Assembly: GCF_900113525.1 (NCBI RefSeq)
Contig: NZ_FOPP01000007.1
Coordinates: 186,001-250,000 of the forward strand
Length of the DNA: 64,000 nucleotides
DNA from: Pedobacter insulae
GTDB lineage: Bacteria > Bacteroidota > Bacteroidia > Sphingobacteriales > Sphingobacteriaceae
Direction: 5' to 3'
Below the pieces are notes generated by a model. That model had not been told where the DNA came from, ran no database searches, and saw nothing but the letters and a program-made list of their open reading frames with translations. This document shows positions 1 to 8,900 of the stretch, piece by piece (positions within the stretch are counted from its first letter, which is position 1; each line of letters opens with the position of its first letter). The position numbers and the translations under genes were made by a program.

Positions 1-1110
1 AGCAATTCCTGCATCAACTTTTCCGGCGTTCATAATTTCTGTCTGTCTGCGGATTGATTCTCCATGCACTAGCTCCAAGAATTTTTCGGTGAAGTTAACA
101 TCCAATTTAAGGGCTTTTGCAAATGCAGTACGTTTGCTCATAATTTCATCCCAACGATTTACCTGTAAGATAGTTACTTTATTGTCTCTTTTGAATTCAC
201 CAATTTTTTGAGTAATACTCATACGCTCTGCTAATTTTTGCAAAACCAGGTCATCGATTTTATCAATATCTTTTCTTAGATCGGCTAGTTTATCAGCAAA
301 TTCTTCATTTTTAGATTCTGCCTGACGCAAAGTGAACTTGCTTACCATTTCGGCTAGCGCGGCCGGAGTTACCTGTTGTTTAGCATCTGTCCAAGCAATT
401 GATGGATCTAAATGTGATTCGATCATTAATCCTTGCATGTCTAAATCCAATGCTTTTTGAGAGATGTATGGGATTAACTCACGGTTACCGCAAATATGAC
501 TTGGGTCGTTGATGATTGGCAATTCAGGGCATAAGGTTTTTAACTGGATGGCTAGTTCCCACATTGGCTCATTACGGAAAGCACTTTTCTCAAAAGAAGA
601 AAAACCGCGGTGTATTGCTCCTAACTTTGTAATACCAGCTTTGTTAATTCTCTCTAAAGCACCAACCCATAATTGTAAATCTGGATTAACTGGGTTTTTA
701 ACTAATACAGGAATATCGACACCTTGTAAAGCATCAGCAATTTCTTGTACTGTAAATGGATTTACGGTAGAGCGTGCACCGATCCACAAAATATCAACGC
801 CAGCCGCTAGAGCCTCTTGAACGTGTTTTGCATTGGCAACTTCAACCGCAGTAGGTAATCCAGTTTCCGCTTTGGCACGTTTCAGCCATTCTAACCCTAT
901 GCTTCCTATTCCTTCAAATTCTCCTGGGCGTGTACGTGGCTTCCAAATTCCAGCTCTTAATACGCTTACTTTTCCGGTTGCAGCTAACAGATGAGCAGTT
1001 GATAATAATTGATCTTCAGTTTCTGCGCTACATGGTCCAGAAATTAATAATGGTTGGTTTTTTACGTTTATCCAGCTCTCTAACGGTTGAATGTTTAATT
1101 GTAGTTTCAT
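1..1110 (-). CDS. DAHP synthase / chorismate mutase (type II), partial at left edge
   Basis: This bifunctional enzyme makes DAHP from phosphoenolpyruvate and erythrose-4-phosphate and converts chorismate to prephenate, the first and branch steps of aromatic amino acid synthesis. I translated the minus strand from the ATG at 1110; the frame stays open for 370 codons to base 1, so the C-terminus is missing. Residues ~1-255 are the KDSA-like DAHP synthase domain (ISGPCSAE, RAGIWKPRTRPGEFEG, GAIHRGFS, INDPSHICG). Residues ~280-360 are a CM_2 helical domain (LRKDIDKIDDLVLQKLAER, then K and R at the expected positions). It lies 35 nt downstream of pheA on the same strand, so it shares the pheA attenuator. 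The fusion is standard in Bacteroidota. The next gene to the left, outside the window, is plausibly tyrA (inference). Confidence 0.95.
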   Translation of the reverse strand, partial: MKLQLNIQPLESWINVKNQPLLISGPCSAETEDQLLSTAHLLAATGKVSVLRAGIWKPRTRPGEFEGIGSIGLEWLKRAKAETGLPTAVEVANAKHVQEALAAGVDILWIGARSTVNPFTVQEIADALQGVDIPVLVKNPVNPDLQLWVGALERINKAGITKLGAIHRGFSSFEKSAFRNEPMWELAIQLKTLCPELPIINDPSHICGNRELIPYISQKALDLDMQGLMIESHLDPSIAWTDAKQQVTPAALAEMVSKFTLRQAESKNEEFADKLADLRKDIDKIDDLVLQKLAERMSITQKIGEFKRDNKVTILQVNRWDEIMSKRTAFAKALKLDVNFTEKFLELVHGESIRRQTEIMNAGKVDAGIA

Positions 1111-1145
1111 TTTATTGGGGGTTAAATCGTTATTTTAAGGGTTGA

Positions 1146-1979
1146 TTATACTTTATCGTTTTTTGGGTATTCGCCAATGATGTTAAAATTGACAGTGTAT
1201 TTTAGTGCTTTTCTAATGGCGGTGTCGTAGTTTTCGAGGTTAGTCCATTCCATATCTACATAAAAGTAATATTCGTTACGTTTACCAAGAACTGGCATTG
1301 ATTGTATTTTTGTTAGGTTAACGTTAAGCTCGGCGAATAGGTTGAGCACCTTAGATAATGCTCCAACATGATTGCCTACTTGAAAGCATATAGAAGCTTT
1401 ATTGATTTCTTTAGGGCTTTCTTTCTTTTCCTTTTCCAAGATTAAAAACCGGGTGTAGTTCTTTTTGTTGGATTCAATTCGTCTTTCAATGATATTTAGA
1501 CCGTATAATTCGGCTGCAAGTGTATTCGCGATTGCAACCGTATCAGTTAACTGCTCATCCCTGATTTTCTTCGCGCATGCAGCTGTATCATTGCTTTCAA
1601 TCACTTGAATATGAGGGTAGTCATCAAAAAAATCAACACATTGTCTGATAGCAATGGGATGGGAGGTGGCGAATTTGATATCCTCAAATTTCACCCCTGG
1701 CAATGCCATTAAATGCAATTGAATAGGAAGGTAAACCTCACCAGTAACCGAAAAATTATATTCTCTAATTAAAGTGTAATTAGGTAATAAGCTTCCGGCA
1801 ATTGAATTTTCTATAGCCATTATCACAAAATCAGCCTCGTCTTTCACCAAACGATCACAAGTTTGTTTGAACGAGTTACATTCGATGGTCTCGATGTCCT
1901 TGCCAAAAAATTTAAAGGCGGCCTCTTCGTGAAACGATGCTTTAATACCTTGGATGGCTACTCTTGTTGTGGGTTTCAT
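1146..1979 (-). CDS. pheA: prephenate dehydratase
   Basis: The 277-aa cytoplasmic enzyme decarboxylates and dehydrates prephenate to phenylpyruvate, the committed step to phenylalanine. The N-terminal ~185 residues are the PDT catalytic domain, with the signature ENSIAGSLLPNY and the TRF motif in NYTRFLIL. Residues ~195-270 form an ACT domain (ICFQVGNHVGALSKVL), the usual site of allosteric phenylalanine feedback. It is monofunctional: chorismate mutase is on the next gene, 35 nt downstream. The ATG at 1979 is the first in frame after an intrinsic terminator that belongs to the upstream attenuator, so expression should depend on read-through of that terminator. Confidence 0.96.
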   Translation of the reverse strand: MKPTTRVAIQGIKASFHEEAAFKFFGKDIETIECNSFKQTCDRLVKDEADFVIMAIENSIAGSLLPNYTLIREYNFSVTGEVYLPIQLHLMALPGVKFEDIKFATSHPIAIRQCVDFFDDYPHIQVIESNDTAACAKKIRDEQLTDTVAIANTLAAELYGLNIIERRIESNKKNYTRFLILEKEKKESPKEINKASICFQVGNHVGALSKVLNLFAELNVNLTKIQSMPVLGKRNEYYFYVDMEWTNLENYDTAIRKALKYTVNFNIIGEYPKNDKV

Positions 1980-2012
1980 TGTTGCTTCTTTTAATGTTAA
2001 ATTGCGTTAAAC

Positions 2013-2093
2013 AAAAAAAGTCCCAGCTTTTGGCCGGGACTTTCTATATACATTTAATATTGTTATCTATTCTTTTGCATATTAGCCCCGGCT
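2013..2093 (-). promoter_or_regulatory. antiterminator/terminator switch (aromatic attenuator)
   Basis: Two exclusive RNA structures are visible on the minus strand. In the antiterminator, GCCGGGGCU (plus 2085-2092 region, the end of the leader ORF) pairs with AGUCCCGGC, the 5' arm of the terminator, giving 9 bp with one G-U. In the terminator, that arm pairs with GCUGGGACU downstream. The switch is simpler than the four-segment E. coli trp/phe attenuator because segment 2 lies inside the leader coding sequence. Both pairings are visible in the sequence; the regulatory reading is inference. Confidence 0.82.
2017..2043 (-). terminator. attenuator terminator upstream of pheA
   Basis: Reading the minus strand, an 11-bp stem (AAAGTCCCGGC with GCTGGGACTTT, one G-U pair) closes a 5-nt loop and runs straight into a T tract. 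This is a textbook intrinsic terminator. It lies 37 nt before the pheA start and after the aromatic leader peptide, so it cannot be the 3' end of a gene. Its 5' arm can instead pair with the end of the leader-peptide region (2085-2093). Confidence 0.92.
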
Positions 2094-2144
2094 CTTACTA
2101 AAATAGTAAAAGTAACCAAAGTAATATGTGTTTTGTAATTGCAT
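2082..2144 (-). CDS. Tyr/Phe-rich attenuation leader peptide
   Basis: This 20-codon ORF (ATG at 2144, TAA at 2082) was found by reading the minus strand. Its centre is YYFGYFYYF: eight aromatic residues out of nine, five Tyr and three Phe, with no Trp. It lies between a good promoter and an intrinsic terminator in front of pheA, which is the layout of an amino acid leader peptide. Ribosomes short of charged tRNA-Tyr or tRNA-Phe would stall on the run. The last codons (AGC CGG GGC TAA) themselves form the 5' arm of the antiterminator, so a ribosome that reaches the stop masks that arm and allows termination. The peptide itself probably has no function. The dominance of Tyr over Phe suggests the operon also serves tyrosine synthesis. 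Confidence 0.9.
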   Translation of the reverse strand: MQLQNTYYFGYFYYFSKSRG

Positions 2145-2160
2145 TTTTCTGTTGTTGTGA

Positions 2161-2191
2161 CAAATGTACATTTCCAAATTTAATTTGTCAA
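2161..2191 (-). promoter_or_regulatory. promoter of the pheA attenuator transcript
   Basis: On the minus strand a -33 TTG (plus 2189-2191), a 20-nt spacer and TACATTTG (plus 2161-2168) match the Bacteroidota consensus TTG-N19/20-TAnnTTTG exactly. The predicted start near 2155 leaves about 10 nt before the leader-peptide ATG. Confidence 0.8.
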
Positions 2192-2230
2192 GGGTTAAAT
2201 GAAAATAATTTAAACAAAATTAAATTCTCC

Positions 2231-2842
2231 TTAAAAATTTAGAAACTTTCCTGCATCAGTTATATTTTCTTTATTTAATGAGGTGAGTTGGGGGATATAT
2301 CCTAAATTGTTCACTGCAGTATAATTTAAGATGTATTTCTCACTTTCTTTGTTAGGTTCACCGTTAAAAATTATACCCTTGATTAATATCTGATGTTGCT
2401 TTAAGGTGTTAATAGTAAGTAGTGTATGGTTAATGCTTCCTAAGTACGATTGTGATATTAAAATTACTGGGAGATTTAATTCTTTAATCAGATCCAGAAT
2501 CAGGTGCTGGTCATTTATCGGAACCATTAATCCTCCCGCACCTTCCACAATTAATCTATTGCTCGTTTCCGGAAGCTTAAAATCCTTTAATGCTAACTTT
2601 ACTCCGTCTAATTCTGCAGATAGGTGTGGCGAAAGAGGGTAGTTCAGTCGATATTGCTCGGGATGTATCACAGACTTACTATTGCTCAACAGGTTTTTGA
2701 CCATTAGACTATCGCTCTGTTCAAGATCTCCAGATTGGATCGGTTTCCAATAATCGGCTTGTAGTTTTTCTGTTAAAACTGCGCTGGCAATTGTTTTCCC
2801 AATGCCTGTACCTATTCCAGTTACAAAATAACTTTCGTTCAT
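2231..2842 (-). CDS. bioD: ATP-dependent dethiobiotin synthetase
   Basis: The 203-aa enzyme closes the ureido ring of dethiobiotin from 7,8-diaminopelargonate, CO2 and ATP, the penultimate biotin step. The N-terminus carries the P-loop GIGTGIGKT (residues ~9-17), followed by the diagnostic YWKPIQSG and VEGAGGLMVPI motifs. The start overlaps the stop of bioF by ATGA (2839-2842), so the two are translationally coupled. The protein is slightly shorter than the E. coli enzyme but all core motifs are present. Confidence 0.95.
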   Translation of the reverse strand: MNESYFVTGIGTGIGKTIASAVLTEKLQADYWKPIQSGDLEQSDSLMVKNLLSNSKSVIHPEQYRLNYPLSPHLSAELDGVKLALKDFKLPETSNRLIVEGAGGLMVPINDQHLILDLIKELNLPVILISQSYLGSINHTLLTINTLKQHQILIKGIIFNGEPNKESEKYILNYTAVNNLGYIPQLTSLNKENITDAGKFLNF

Positions 2843-3963
2843 GCTAATTCTTTTAAGTGGTATATTAAATCGCTTATCTCTTCTGGTGTATTATAAAGGT
2901 GTAAGCAAATTCGGAGTCGTTCTTTTCCTTCTGGTACTGTCGGACTTAAAATGGCTCTTACATCAAATCCTTTCTCCTGAAGAAAAGCTGCTGCCCGTTT
3001 TGCAGTTTGATCATTATTGAATAATACGGTCTGTATGCAGCTATTGCTGGGTATCCGAGTGAGCGAAAGGCCTGCTATTTGATTATTAAAAGCTTTAATT
3101 TTGTCTGTTAAGTCCGCAGCGTAATGATGCTTGCCTAAAAGTTTATAAGCGCAGCTAATTGCGATAATCTGATGTGGTGGTAAAGCTGTGGTATAAATAA
3201 AAGATCTAGCAAAGTTGACCAGATAGGCTCTTAGATTGTGACTTCCTAAAATTGCAGCACCATGAGTGCCTAAAGCTTTTCCAAAGGTAATGATCCGTGC
3301 AAATACTTTATCTGCTAATCCTAATTGGTGTACTAAACCTTTTCCTTTATCCCCAAAAATTCCTATTGCATGGGCTTCATCTACGATTAAGTTTGCTTGA
3401 TATTGATTACATAGTTCACTAATTTCGAGCAAAGGAGCCATATCCCCATCCATCGAATAGATGCTTTCTACCACAACATAGGAAATACCTTTAGCATTTT
3501 TTAGCTTTTGTGTCAGATCGTCAATATCGTTATGTTTAAATCGAAACCTTTCTGCGTAACTTAGTCTGGCTCCATCAATCAGACTGGCATGGATTAATTC
3601 GTCGCAAATAATTGTGTCGCCCCGTTGCGGGATAGAGGATAATATACCTACATTGGCATCGTAGCCTGAATTAAACAATAAAGCCGCATTGGAGGAATGA
3701 AATTCGGCAATATGCTGCTCTGTTTCTTCTGTAAAAGGATGGTTGCCACTTAATAAACGAGAACCTGTTGCGCCATTGTTGATACTAGAAAATTTATTGA
3801 GCTCTGTTTTAATTAATTGGTTTAACTCGTCAGATTGCGCTAAACCAAGGTAATCATTTGAACAAAAATCAACTGGCGATTTTGAGTAGGTTAGCTCTCT
3901 CAACCTATGATTTGCTTTTCTTTCGTTTAACTTGAATTTAAGAAACTGTTCTGCGTTTTCCAT
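2839..3963 (-). CDS. bioF: 8-amino-7-oxononanoate synthase
   Basis: The 374-aa PLP enzyme condenses pimeloyl thioester with alanine in biotin synthesis (alpha-oxoamine synthase family). The visible PLP site is ITFGKALGTHGAA, with Lys near residue 229; VDEAHAIGIFG gives the Asp and His that contact the cofactor, and SNDYLGLA marks the N-terminus. It heads the bioF-bioD pair. A -7 element (TATTTTTG) ends only 4 nt before the ATG, so the mRNA may be leaderless. Other members of the family (KBL, serine palmitoyltransferase) are less likely given the overlapping bioD. Confidence 0.93.
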   Translation of the reverse strand: MENAEQFLKFKLNERKANHRLRELTYSKSPVDFCSNDYLGLAQSDELNQLIKTELNKFSSINNGATGSRLLSGNHPFTEETEQHIAEFHSSNAALLFNSGYDANVGILSSIPQRGDTIICDELIHASLIDGARLSYAERFRFKHNDIDDLTQKLKNAKGISYVVVESIYSMDGDMAPLLEISELCNQYQANLIVDEAHAIGIFGDKGKGLVHQLGLADKVFARIITFGKALGTHGAAILGSHNLRAYLVNFARSFIYTTALPPHQIIAISCAYKLLGKHHYAADLTDKIKAFNNQIAGLSLTRIPSNSCIQTVLFNNDQTAKRAAAFLQEKGFDVRAILSPTVPEGKERLRICLHLYNTPEEISDLIYHLKELA

Positions 3964-3967
3964 TGTT

Positions 3968-3975
3968 CAAAAATA
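3968..3975 (-). promoter_or_regulatory. -7 element of bioF
   Basis: TATTTTTG on the minus strand fits TAnnTTTG and ends 4 nt from the bioF ATG. No TTG stands at the -33 position, so this rests on the -7 box alone. Confidence 0.5.
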
Positions 3976-4055
3976 GAGAAAGGCATGATAAGATTGGGGC
4001 TTTGTTTAATTTTATTTTCTGTTAGGGACGGGATTAGGAAGTGGATACTTTGCTT

Positions 4056-4087
4056 AAAAAAGGGCTCCGACATAATCGGAGCCCTTT
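4056..4087 (-). terminator. intrinsic terminator of the Spy-like gene
   Basis: A perfect 12-bp stem (AAAGGGCTCCGA with TCGGAGCCCTTT) around a 5-nt loop is followed on the minus strand by a T tract. It sits 11 nt after the stop of the 4098-4589 gene. Confidence 0.92.
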
Positions 4088-4097
4088 CTATGTGTTG

Positions 4098-4589
4098 TTA
4101 GTTTGATGGAGCGGGTTGTGGGGTTCTAAGGCTTGGGCGGTCTGGTCTTTTACCTTTGTGGTCTCTCATTTTTTCCTTAAGACCTTCGCGGGAGCTGGCT
4201 AGTGTTTTGCGTTGCTCTTCAGTTAATATCCTTTCAATTCTTTCTCTAGATGATTCCATGAAAGCTTTTCGATCTTTCATTTTGCTTTTCATGGCTTTTT
4301 CATCTTGCTTGCGCCACTCTTCATGCTTTTTAGCGCGAGTTAATTCTATTTCTTTAACTTTTTGCTTTTGCTCATCAGTTAACGCCAATCTTCTTTGCAT
4401 GACGTTTGCTGCTCTTTCTGCACGTTGCTCGCTTGTAAGCTTATCATGTCTTTCAGATCTTCTAACTTCAACGCGTTCTCTCGCGTCTCTTCCTTCTCTA
4501 GCAGGTGCTTTTCTTTTGCCTAATTCTTGGGCATTGCTTGCAGTAATTCCTATCATTACTAAAGCGATGGTGTAAATTAATTTCTTCAT
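4098..4589 (-). CDS. secreted Spy/CpxP-like (LTxxQ) basic protein
   Basis: This is a small exported protein of 163 aa. The start is set at 4589, where MKKLIYTIALVMIGITASNAQ is a clean signal peptide; an upstream ATG at 4637 would add 16 polar residues ahead of it. The mature part is almost all charged helix with repeated LT-EQ motifs: LTSEQR, LTDEQKQKVKE, LTEEQRKTL. This periodicity is that of Spy/CpxP-type periplasmic chaperones and of DUF4890-like Bacteroidota proteins. The tail is Pro/Arg rich. A periplasmic stress or folding role is an inference from the family resemblance; no catalytic residues are expected. Confidence 0.75.
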   Translation of the reverse strand: MKKLIYTIALVMIGITASNAQELGKRKAPAREGRDARERVEVRRSERHDKLTSEQRAERAANVMQRRLALTDEQKQKVKEIELTRAKKHEEWRKQDEKAMKSKMKDRKAFMESSRERIERILTEEQRKTLASSREGLKEKMRDHKGKRPDRPSLRTPQPAPSN

Positions 4590-4695
4590 CTTTATATGTT
4601 TAATGGTAATTAGAAAATGATTGCAATCTCTTTTCATTTAATACCATAGATGAAAACATAGGCTTATAGTTTAAAGCAATAGATGTTAAATAGTG

Positions 4696-5472
4696 TTAAT
4701 TCTTATTTAATTGTGATATAGACTTTTGCATTTGTGCCATCATACTTGATAAGGTTTCAATGGAAGGCTCGGGGGTTGGATCCGGTAAAGCGGTTGATAT
4801 ATAAGCTTTAGCCTTCCATATTTCTAAAATATCATCGGCGTCTATCGCATAGGGGTCATAAACCTTGTTGTCTGAGACGAGTTTGAGTTCTTTATGCTCT
4901 TTAAATTTGTTACCTGCTCTTTTATATACAACACCTTCATTCTTGCTTATCACAATATATGTTTCGCCTTGTTTAACATCTCCCCAATTATCAAGATATT
5001 CGCCAATGATGATGCTTCCAGGCTGTATCGGAAGCATTGAATCACCCATAATTTCGAATGCTCTGAAAGTTCCTTGTCGTAATGAGGGAAGAGGTAACTG
5101 AAATTTTGGAAGATCTTGAATGTATTGTGGATCTGAAAAACCATTTAAATATCCCGCACTTGCCTTTACCGGAACTAGCTCGATATTTTCATTATCATGT
5201 TGATCAACAGAAATGCTCAACACTCTTAAGTTAGACCCCTGGCTTTTCGGCTTTGGCTTCCAATTGTCGTTAATCGATTCGTTAATAAATTCATCGATCG
5301 TTAAATCAAAGTATTCTGCTATTTTTTTTAGTAAATCATATTTGGGTTCCGCTCTGTCTTCTTCATAAGCGCCAATTAAGGAACGCTTAATTTCCATTGC
5401 ATCAGCAAATTGCTGCTGTGTGTGACCTTTTTTCTTTCTAAGGTATTTAAGGTTCGATGAAATGTTTGACAT
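4696..5472 (-). CDS. XRE-family repressor with S24 (LexA/cI-like) peptidase domain
   Basis: The 258-aa regulator has an N-terminal HTH_3 domain (residues ~5-62: LKYLRKKKGHTQQQFADAM, then RSLIGAYEEDRAEP) and a C-terminal S24 domain. The Ser-Lys dyad is visible as S145 in IMGDSMLP and K184 in VVYKRAG. An Ala106-Gly107 pair (KASAGYLNG) lies 38-39 residues before S145, about the same distance as the self-cleavage site in LexA, so autoproteolysis is plausible (inference). It is divergent from the GIY-YIG-like gene; the shared 133-bp region has dyads suited to its binding. It is shorter than typical fused regulators but no domain is missing. LexA itself is unlikely, because the HTH is of cI/XRE type. 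Confidence 0.85.
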   Translation of the reverse strand: MSNISSNLKYLRKKKGHTQQQFADAMEIKRSLIGAYEEDRAEPKYDLLKKIAEYFDLTIDEFINESINDNWKPKPKSQGSNLRVLSISVDQHDNENIELVPVKASAGYLNGFSDPQYIQDLPKFQLPLPSLRQGTFRAFEIMGDSMLPIQPGSIIIGEYLDNWGDVKQGETYIVISKNEGVVYKRAGNKFKEHKELKLVSDNKVYDPYAIDADDILEIWKAKAYISTALPDPTPEPSIETLSSMMAQMQKSISQLNKN

Positions 5473-5500
5473 AAAAAATATTTTAAAATAAATTTGTTTT

Positions 5501-5541
5501 TACTAAAATTGTTAGTATTATTGTGCCAATAAAGTTAGTAA
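5501..5541. promoter_or_regulatory. operator-like dyads between the XRE-S24 and GIY-YIG genes
   Basis: Two adjacent inverted repeats are visible: TACTAA-N5-TTAGTA (5501-5517) and TTATTG-TGC-CAATAA (5518-5532). A further TTAGTAA half-site follows at 5535-5541, 23 bp from the first TTAGTA. Phage-type repressors bind such spaced dyads in divergent promoters. That the S24 regulator binds here is inference. Confidence 0.5.
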
Positions 5542-5605
5542 TATTTATTTGAATACCAAGAAAATATCTAATTATTTTAGTTTTTAACCTCAAAGCGAGA
5601 AGATT

Positions 5606-5956
5606 ATGAAAAAATTTGTTTACATCGTAACCGACAGAAACCGTACAAGTTTACACGTAGGGATGAGTGCAGACCTTTCTAAAACACTTGAATTTTACAA
5701 GAAGATGCCTAACTTATTTTTTGATAGCGCTCAGCAGCTAACACGCTTGGTTTATTTTGAAGAATTTAAATCGGAAGAACAAGCTTTGTCACGTTTTAAG
5801 TTAGTAAGTCGGTTTACCAGAATGCAGAAAGAAAGAATAGTCCGTTCTTGTAATCCAGATTGGATTGATTTAACAATAGGATTGGATTTTGAAAATATGG
5901 TGCCTCACCGAAAGTTAATTAATCAAGTATCATTGCCACTAAATATTCTTTCGTAA
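5606..5956 (+). CDS. degenerate GIY-YIG superfamily protein
   Basis: This 116-aa protein follows the YhbQ/UPF0213 branch of the GIY-YIG fold: VYIVTD at residues 5-10, LHVGMSADLSKTLEF, then LVYFEEFKSEEQAL and NPDWIDL near the end. The catalytic set is damaged. The YIG tyrosine is His17 (HVG), and the active-site Arg of the helix, usually in a DLxxRL context, reads DLSKTL, so it appears lost. The acidic residue in YFEEF and the late Asn remain. It is therefore probably not an active nuclease but a DNA- or protein-binding relative (inference). It is transcribed divergently from the XRE-S24 regulator and ends at a strong terminator. Confidence 0.7.
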   Translation: MKKFVYIVTDRNRTSLHVGMSADLSKTLEFYKKMPNLFFDSAQQLTRLVYFEEFKSEEQALSRFKLVSRFTRMQKERIVRSCNPDWIDLTIGLDFENMVPHRKLINQVSLPLNILS

Positions 5957-5977
5957 AAAAGCCCCGAAGGGCTTTTT
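5956..5977. terminator. bidirectional intrinsic terminator
   Basis: AAAAAGCCC-CGAA-GGGCTTTTT is a 9-bp stem with a tetraloop, A-rich on one side and T-rich on the other. It can end both the GIY-YIG transcript (+) and the converging 5979-9107 gene (-). Confidence 0.9.
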
Positions 5978-5978
5978 G

Positions 5979-8900
5979 CTACCAACCTGGGGCGAATGTT
6001 AATCCGAACACCCCAGCTTTTACATCTTTACGCTGGAAAGGGAAGGCGTAATAAGGTTCTAATATAAAATAGTTAAATACATTGACTCTTAATGATACAC
6101 CGGCACTTAAAGCTGGTACCCGCTCCGCGGGAGTTCCATTCGGGAGTAGGGTACTACTTGGTTGATTTTTGAATGCAACTTTAGAATCTTCTGTCCATGC
6201 AACACCTGCATCAAAGAAAAGATTTAGATCGCTAAAGAAGAAGCGTGAGGCAATCTGCGCCAACTTCTTAGGTCCGGTAAATGGTAACCGGATTTCGAAG
6301 TTAAATACCGCAAACTTACTACCCGATAACTGATTGATATCAAAGGTGCCTGTGTTCTGTACTTTACTATTGTAAAAAGAATTTGCTTCGTATCCTCTTA
6401 TTAAATACGGATAACCAATAAATAAGGGGTACAAATTTTCTCCTTCTCTACCAAAGCGCATATAATTATACGTTCTTGCTGCAAAGGTAAGGGGCTTTGT
6501 TCTCCAATACTTTCTTGCATCAACTGTTAGGGCAGAGAAATTAAAATCTCCAATATACTGCTCCAGTCCAACTCGATATCTAAAACCGTCCAGGGGTGCT
6601 GCTACGCCAAAAATGGAGTTATCACCAACAAATGAAGCGTTGGCTGATACGATTGAAAATGCTTCGAGCGGAATACCTAGCGTATTTGTAGCTTGGGATT
6701 TGGAAACCTTTTCCCTATCTGCTCCAAGATAATATGCTGGATATCCGTTCACATCTTGGTAATAATTGTTAAAACGATCTAAGCGATAGCTATAATGTGA
6801 GAATGCGGTTCCAGCTTCAACTCTATGGATTTTGCTAAACGGATAAGAAGCGAACACCTCTAATTTGTCTTCAAATGTTCTTAATATATTGGTGCTGATC
6901 GTATCGATAGGATCCCCGGTCGGACTTGTAGATGGATCAAAAAATGATCCGGTGGTAAAACCTGTAACATAAGGAATATGTGATACAGCCACGCCCCAAT
7001 TGATTCTGCTTTGTTGATTGATATATCCCACCAATCCTCCAAAATCATAAATTTCACCGTTTACCGATACGTTGGCTATAATTTGGTTACGGCCCAAAAT
7101 ATCGCTGAACATACCGACAATCCCACCCTGTATGCCTGTTCCAAACCTGCTGGACGACACACCAACACCACTATTTGCCAAATAATCTAATCTGAATTTA
7201 GGTTTATAGGGAATGGTAATCAATGAATCGTCTAGTGTTTTTTCGAAGCGTTCGAAATTGCTAAGATTTGAATTTACCACATTTACGCCAGTATTTTCAA
7301 AAGGTGGTAATATGGCGGGCGTAAAATCTACATCTTGTGCATTTACCACTTTAGCCTTAAAGTTACTTAACGGAGAGTTGTATAGGGTATAACGTTGATA
7401 GCGATAATAACTATAGACAATATCATCGTTTCTTGCTACTGAAATAGCAGGGGAGTATTCCGTAATTCCGCTGATGCCGGTAAAGTAATCAGTCAATTGT
7501 TTAACGATTTTGTCTGCTAAATTATATTCGTATAAATTTCTAAAGCCATCACGATTGGAAAGAAAGAAGATACGTTTGCTATCGCCAGAAAAATGAGCGT
7601 TAAGATTATTTGCGCCAGCAAATACTGGAATATTACTCACCGTTTTAGTATCGAAATTGTAGACGGAAAGATTTAAAGAGTTAACTGCATTGATATTTCC
7701 GCTGCTTACCGAAGCTCTATCTGAAGAAAAGACAATCATCTTTCCGTCTGGCGAGAAATTTGGGGCATAATCTGAAAACTCATCATTCGTAATTTGCGTA
7801 ACCTGTTTAGTTGTTAGGTTATAAGAAAATAGGTCACTTTGGCCTTCAACCATTCCAGAAAATGCAATTTCATTGCCATCGGGCGACCAAGTTAAGTTGC
7901 TAAACTGTTCAACTTTGCCCATGTCGGTTTGCATTATCGTATTCCCGTTATTAACATCAATCATCAGCATTTCATTCCTTCCTTTGCTAAAAATACTAAA
8001 AGCAAATTTTTTGCTGTCGGGCGACCAAGCGCCAGCTGATTCAATAAAGTTGAAATCATCAATGTGGGAATTGGAAATTTGACTGCTTAATTTTCGAATG
8101 GTTTTTCCTGTTTTAGCATCGGCTAGAAATAGATCTATCCCAAATAAGTCTTTTTCCGAGAGAAATGCCAAATATTTACCATCCGGACTTATTGCTGGAG
8201 AAACATTTACATTTCCGCCATTTTTATTGTCGACGATTTTCGTTCCAGAAATCTTAATTTGTGAACTGTCTGCCTTTAGCATGGGCCTGTAATGCTGCTC
8301 AATTGCGTTCTTCCACAGTCCGGATAGCGTTTTATCATCATAACCGAAAGTGAATTTTATGCCATTTTCATAGCCATATTTGGCGGTAGATTTAAATAGG
8401 GGAGCGATTGTTGTATCGCCATAAACCGATCCAATAAAGGTCCAAAAGGCCTGTCCATAGCGATAAGGAAAGTATTTTCCCGAGTTTGTGAGATCTTTTA
8501 ACGAAGGGATGTCCCGGTTAAGGAGTGCATCTCGCATCCACATCGACGTATAGGCATCTTTTTTACCAACGGAAAGGTATTCGGCCATACCTTCAACCAT
8601 CCATAATGGAGTATTTCCAATGTTTTCTAAGCTAATCGAGTCTTTCTCTAAAAGTAGATGATATTGAAAGGCATGCACTAACTCGTGACCTAAAACGTGT
8701 CTTGTTTGACTATTTAAATCAAGTATAGGCATGATTACTCTATTCTTCAAAGCCTCGGTAACCCCACCTGTACCTACGCCTATTTCACCATTTAAGGCAG
8801 TAGTTTGCTGAAAATCTGCATGATTGCTATAAAGAATAATGGGATTCTTTTTTAAGAATGTATCACGGAAAATTTCCTGGTGCATTTTGTACCAAGTTTC

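Noticed and set aside
509..1145. Open frames on the plus strand (103 and 71 codons) across the DAHP synthase/chorismate mutase gene
   Set aside because: They lie antisense to a gene with clear family motifs and have no signal or domain of their own.
4156..4575. Plus-strand open frame of 139 codons
   Set aside because: It is the antisense shadow of the Spy-like gene; its length follows from the Lys/Glu/Arg-rich codon pattern of that gene.
5606..5956. Active GIY-YIG endonuclease
   Set aside because: The YIG tyrosine reads His and the catalytic Arg position reads Thr, so activity is doubtful.
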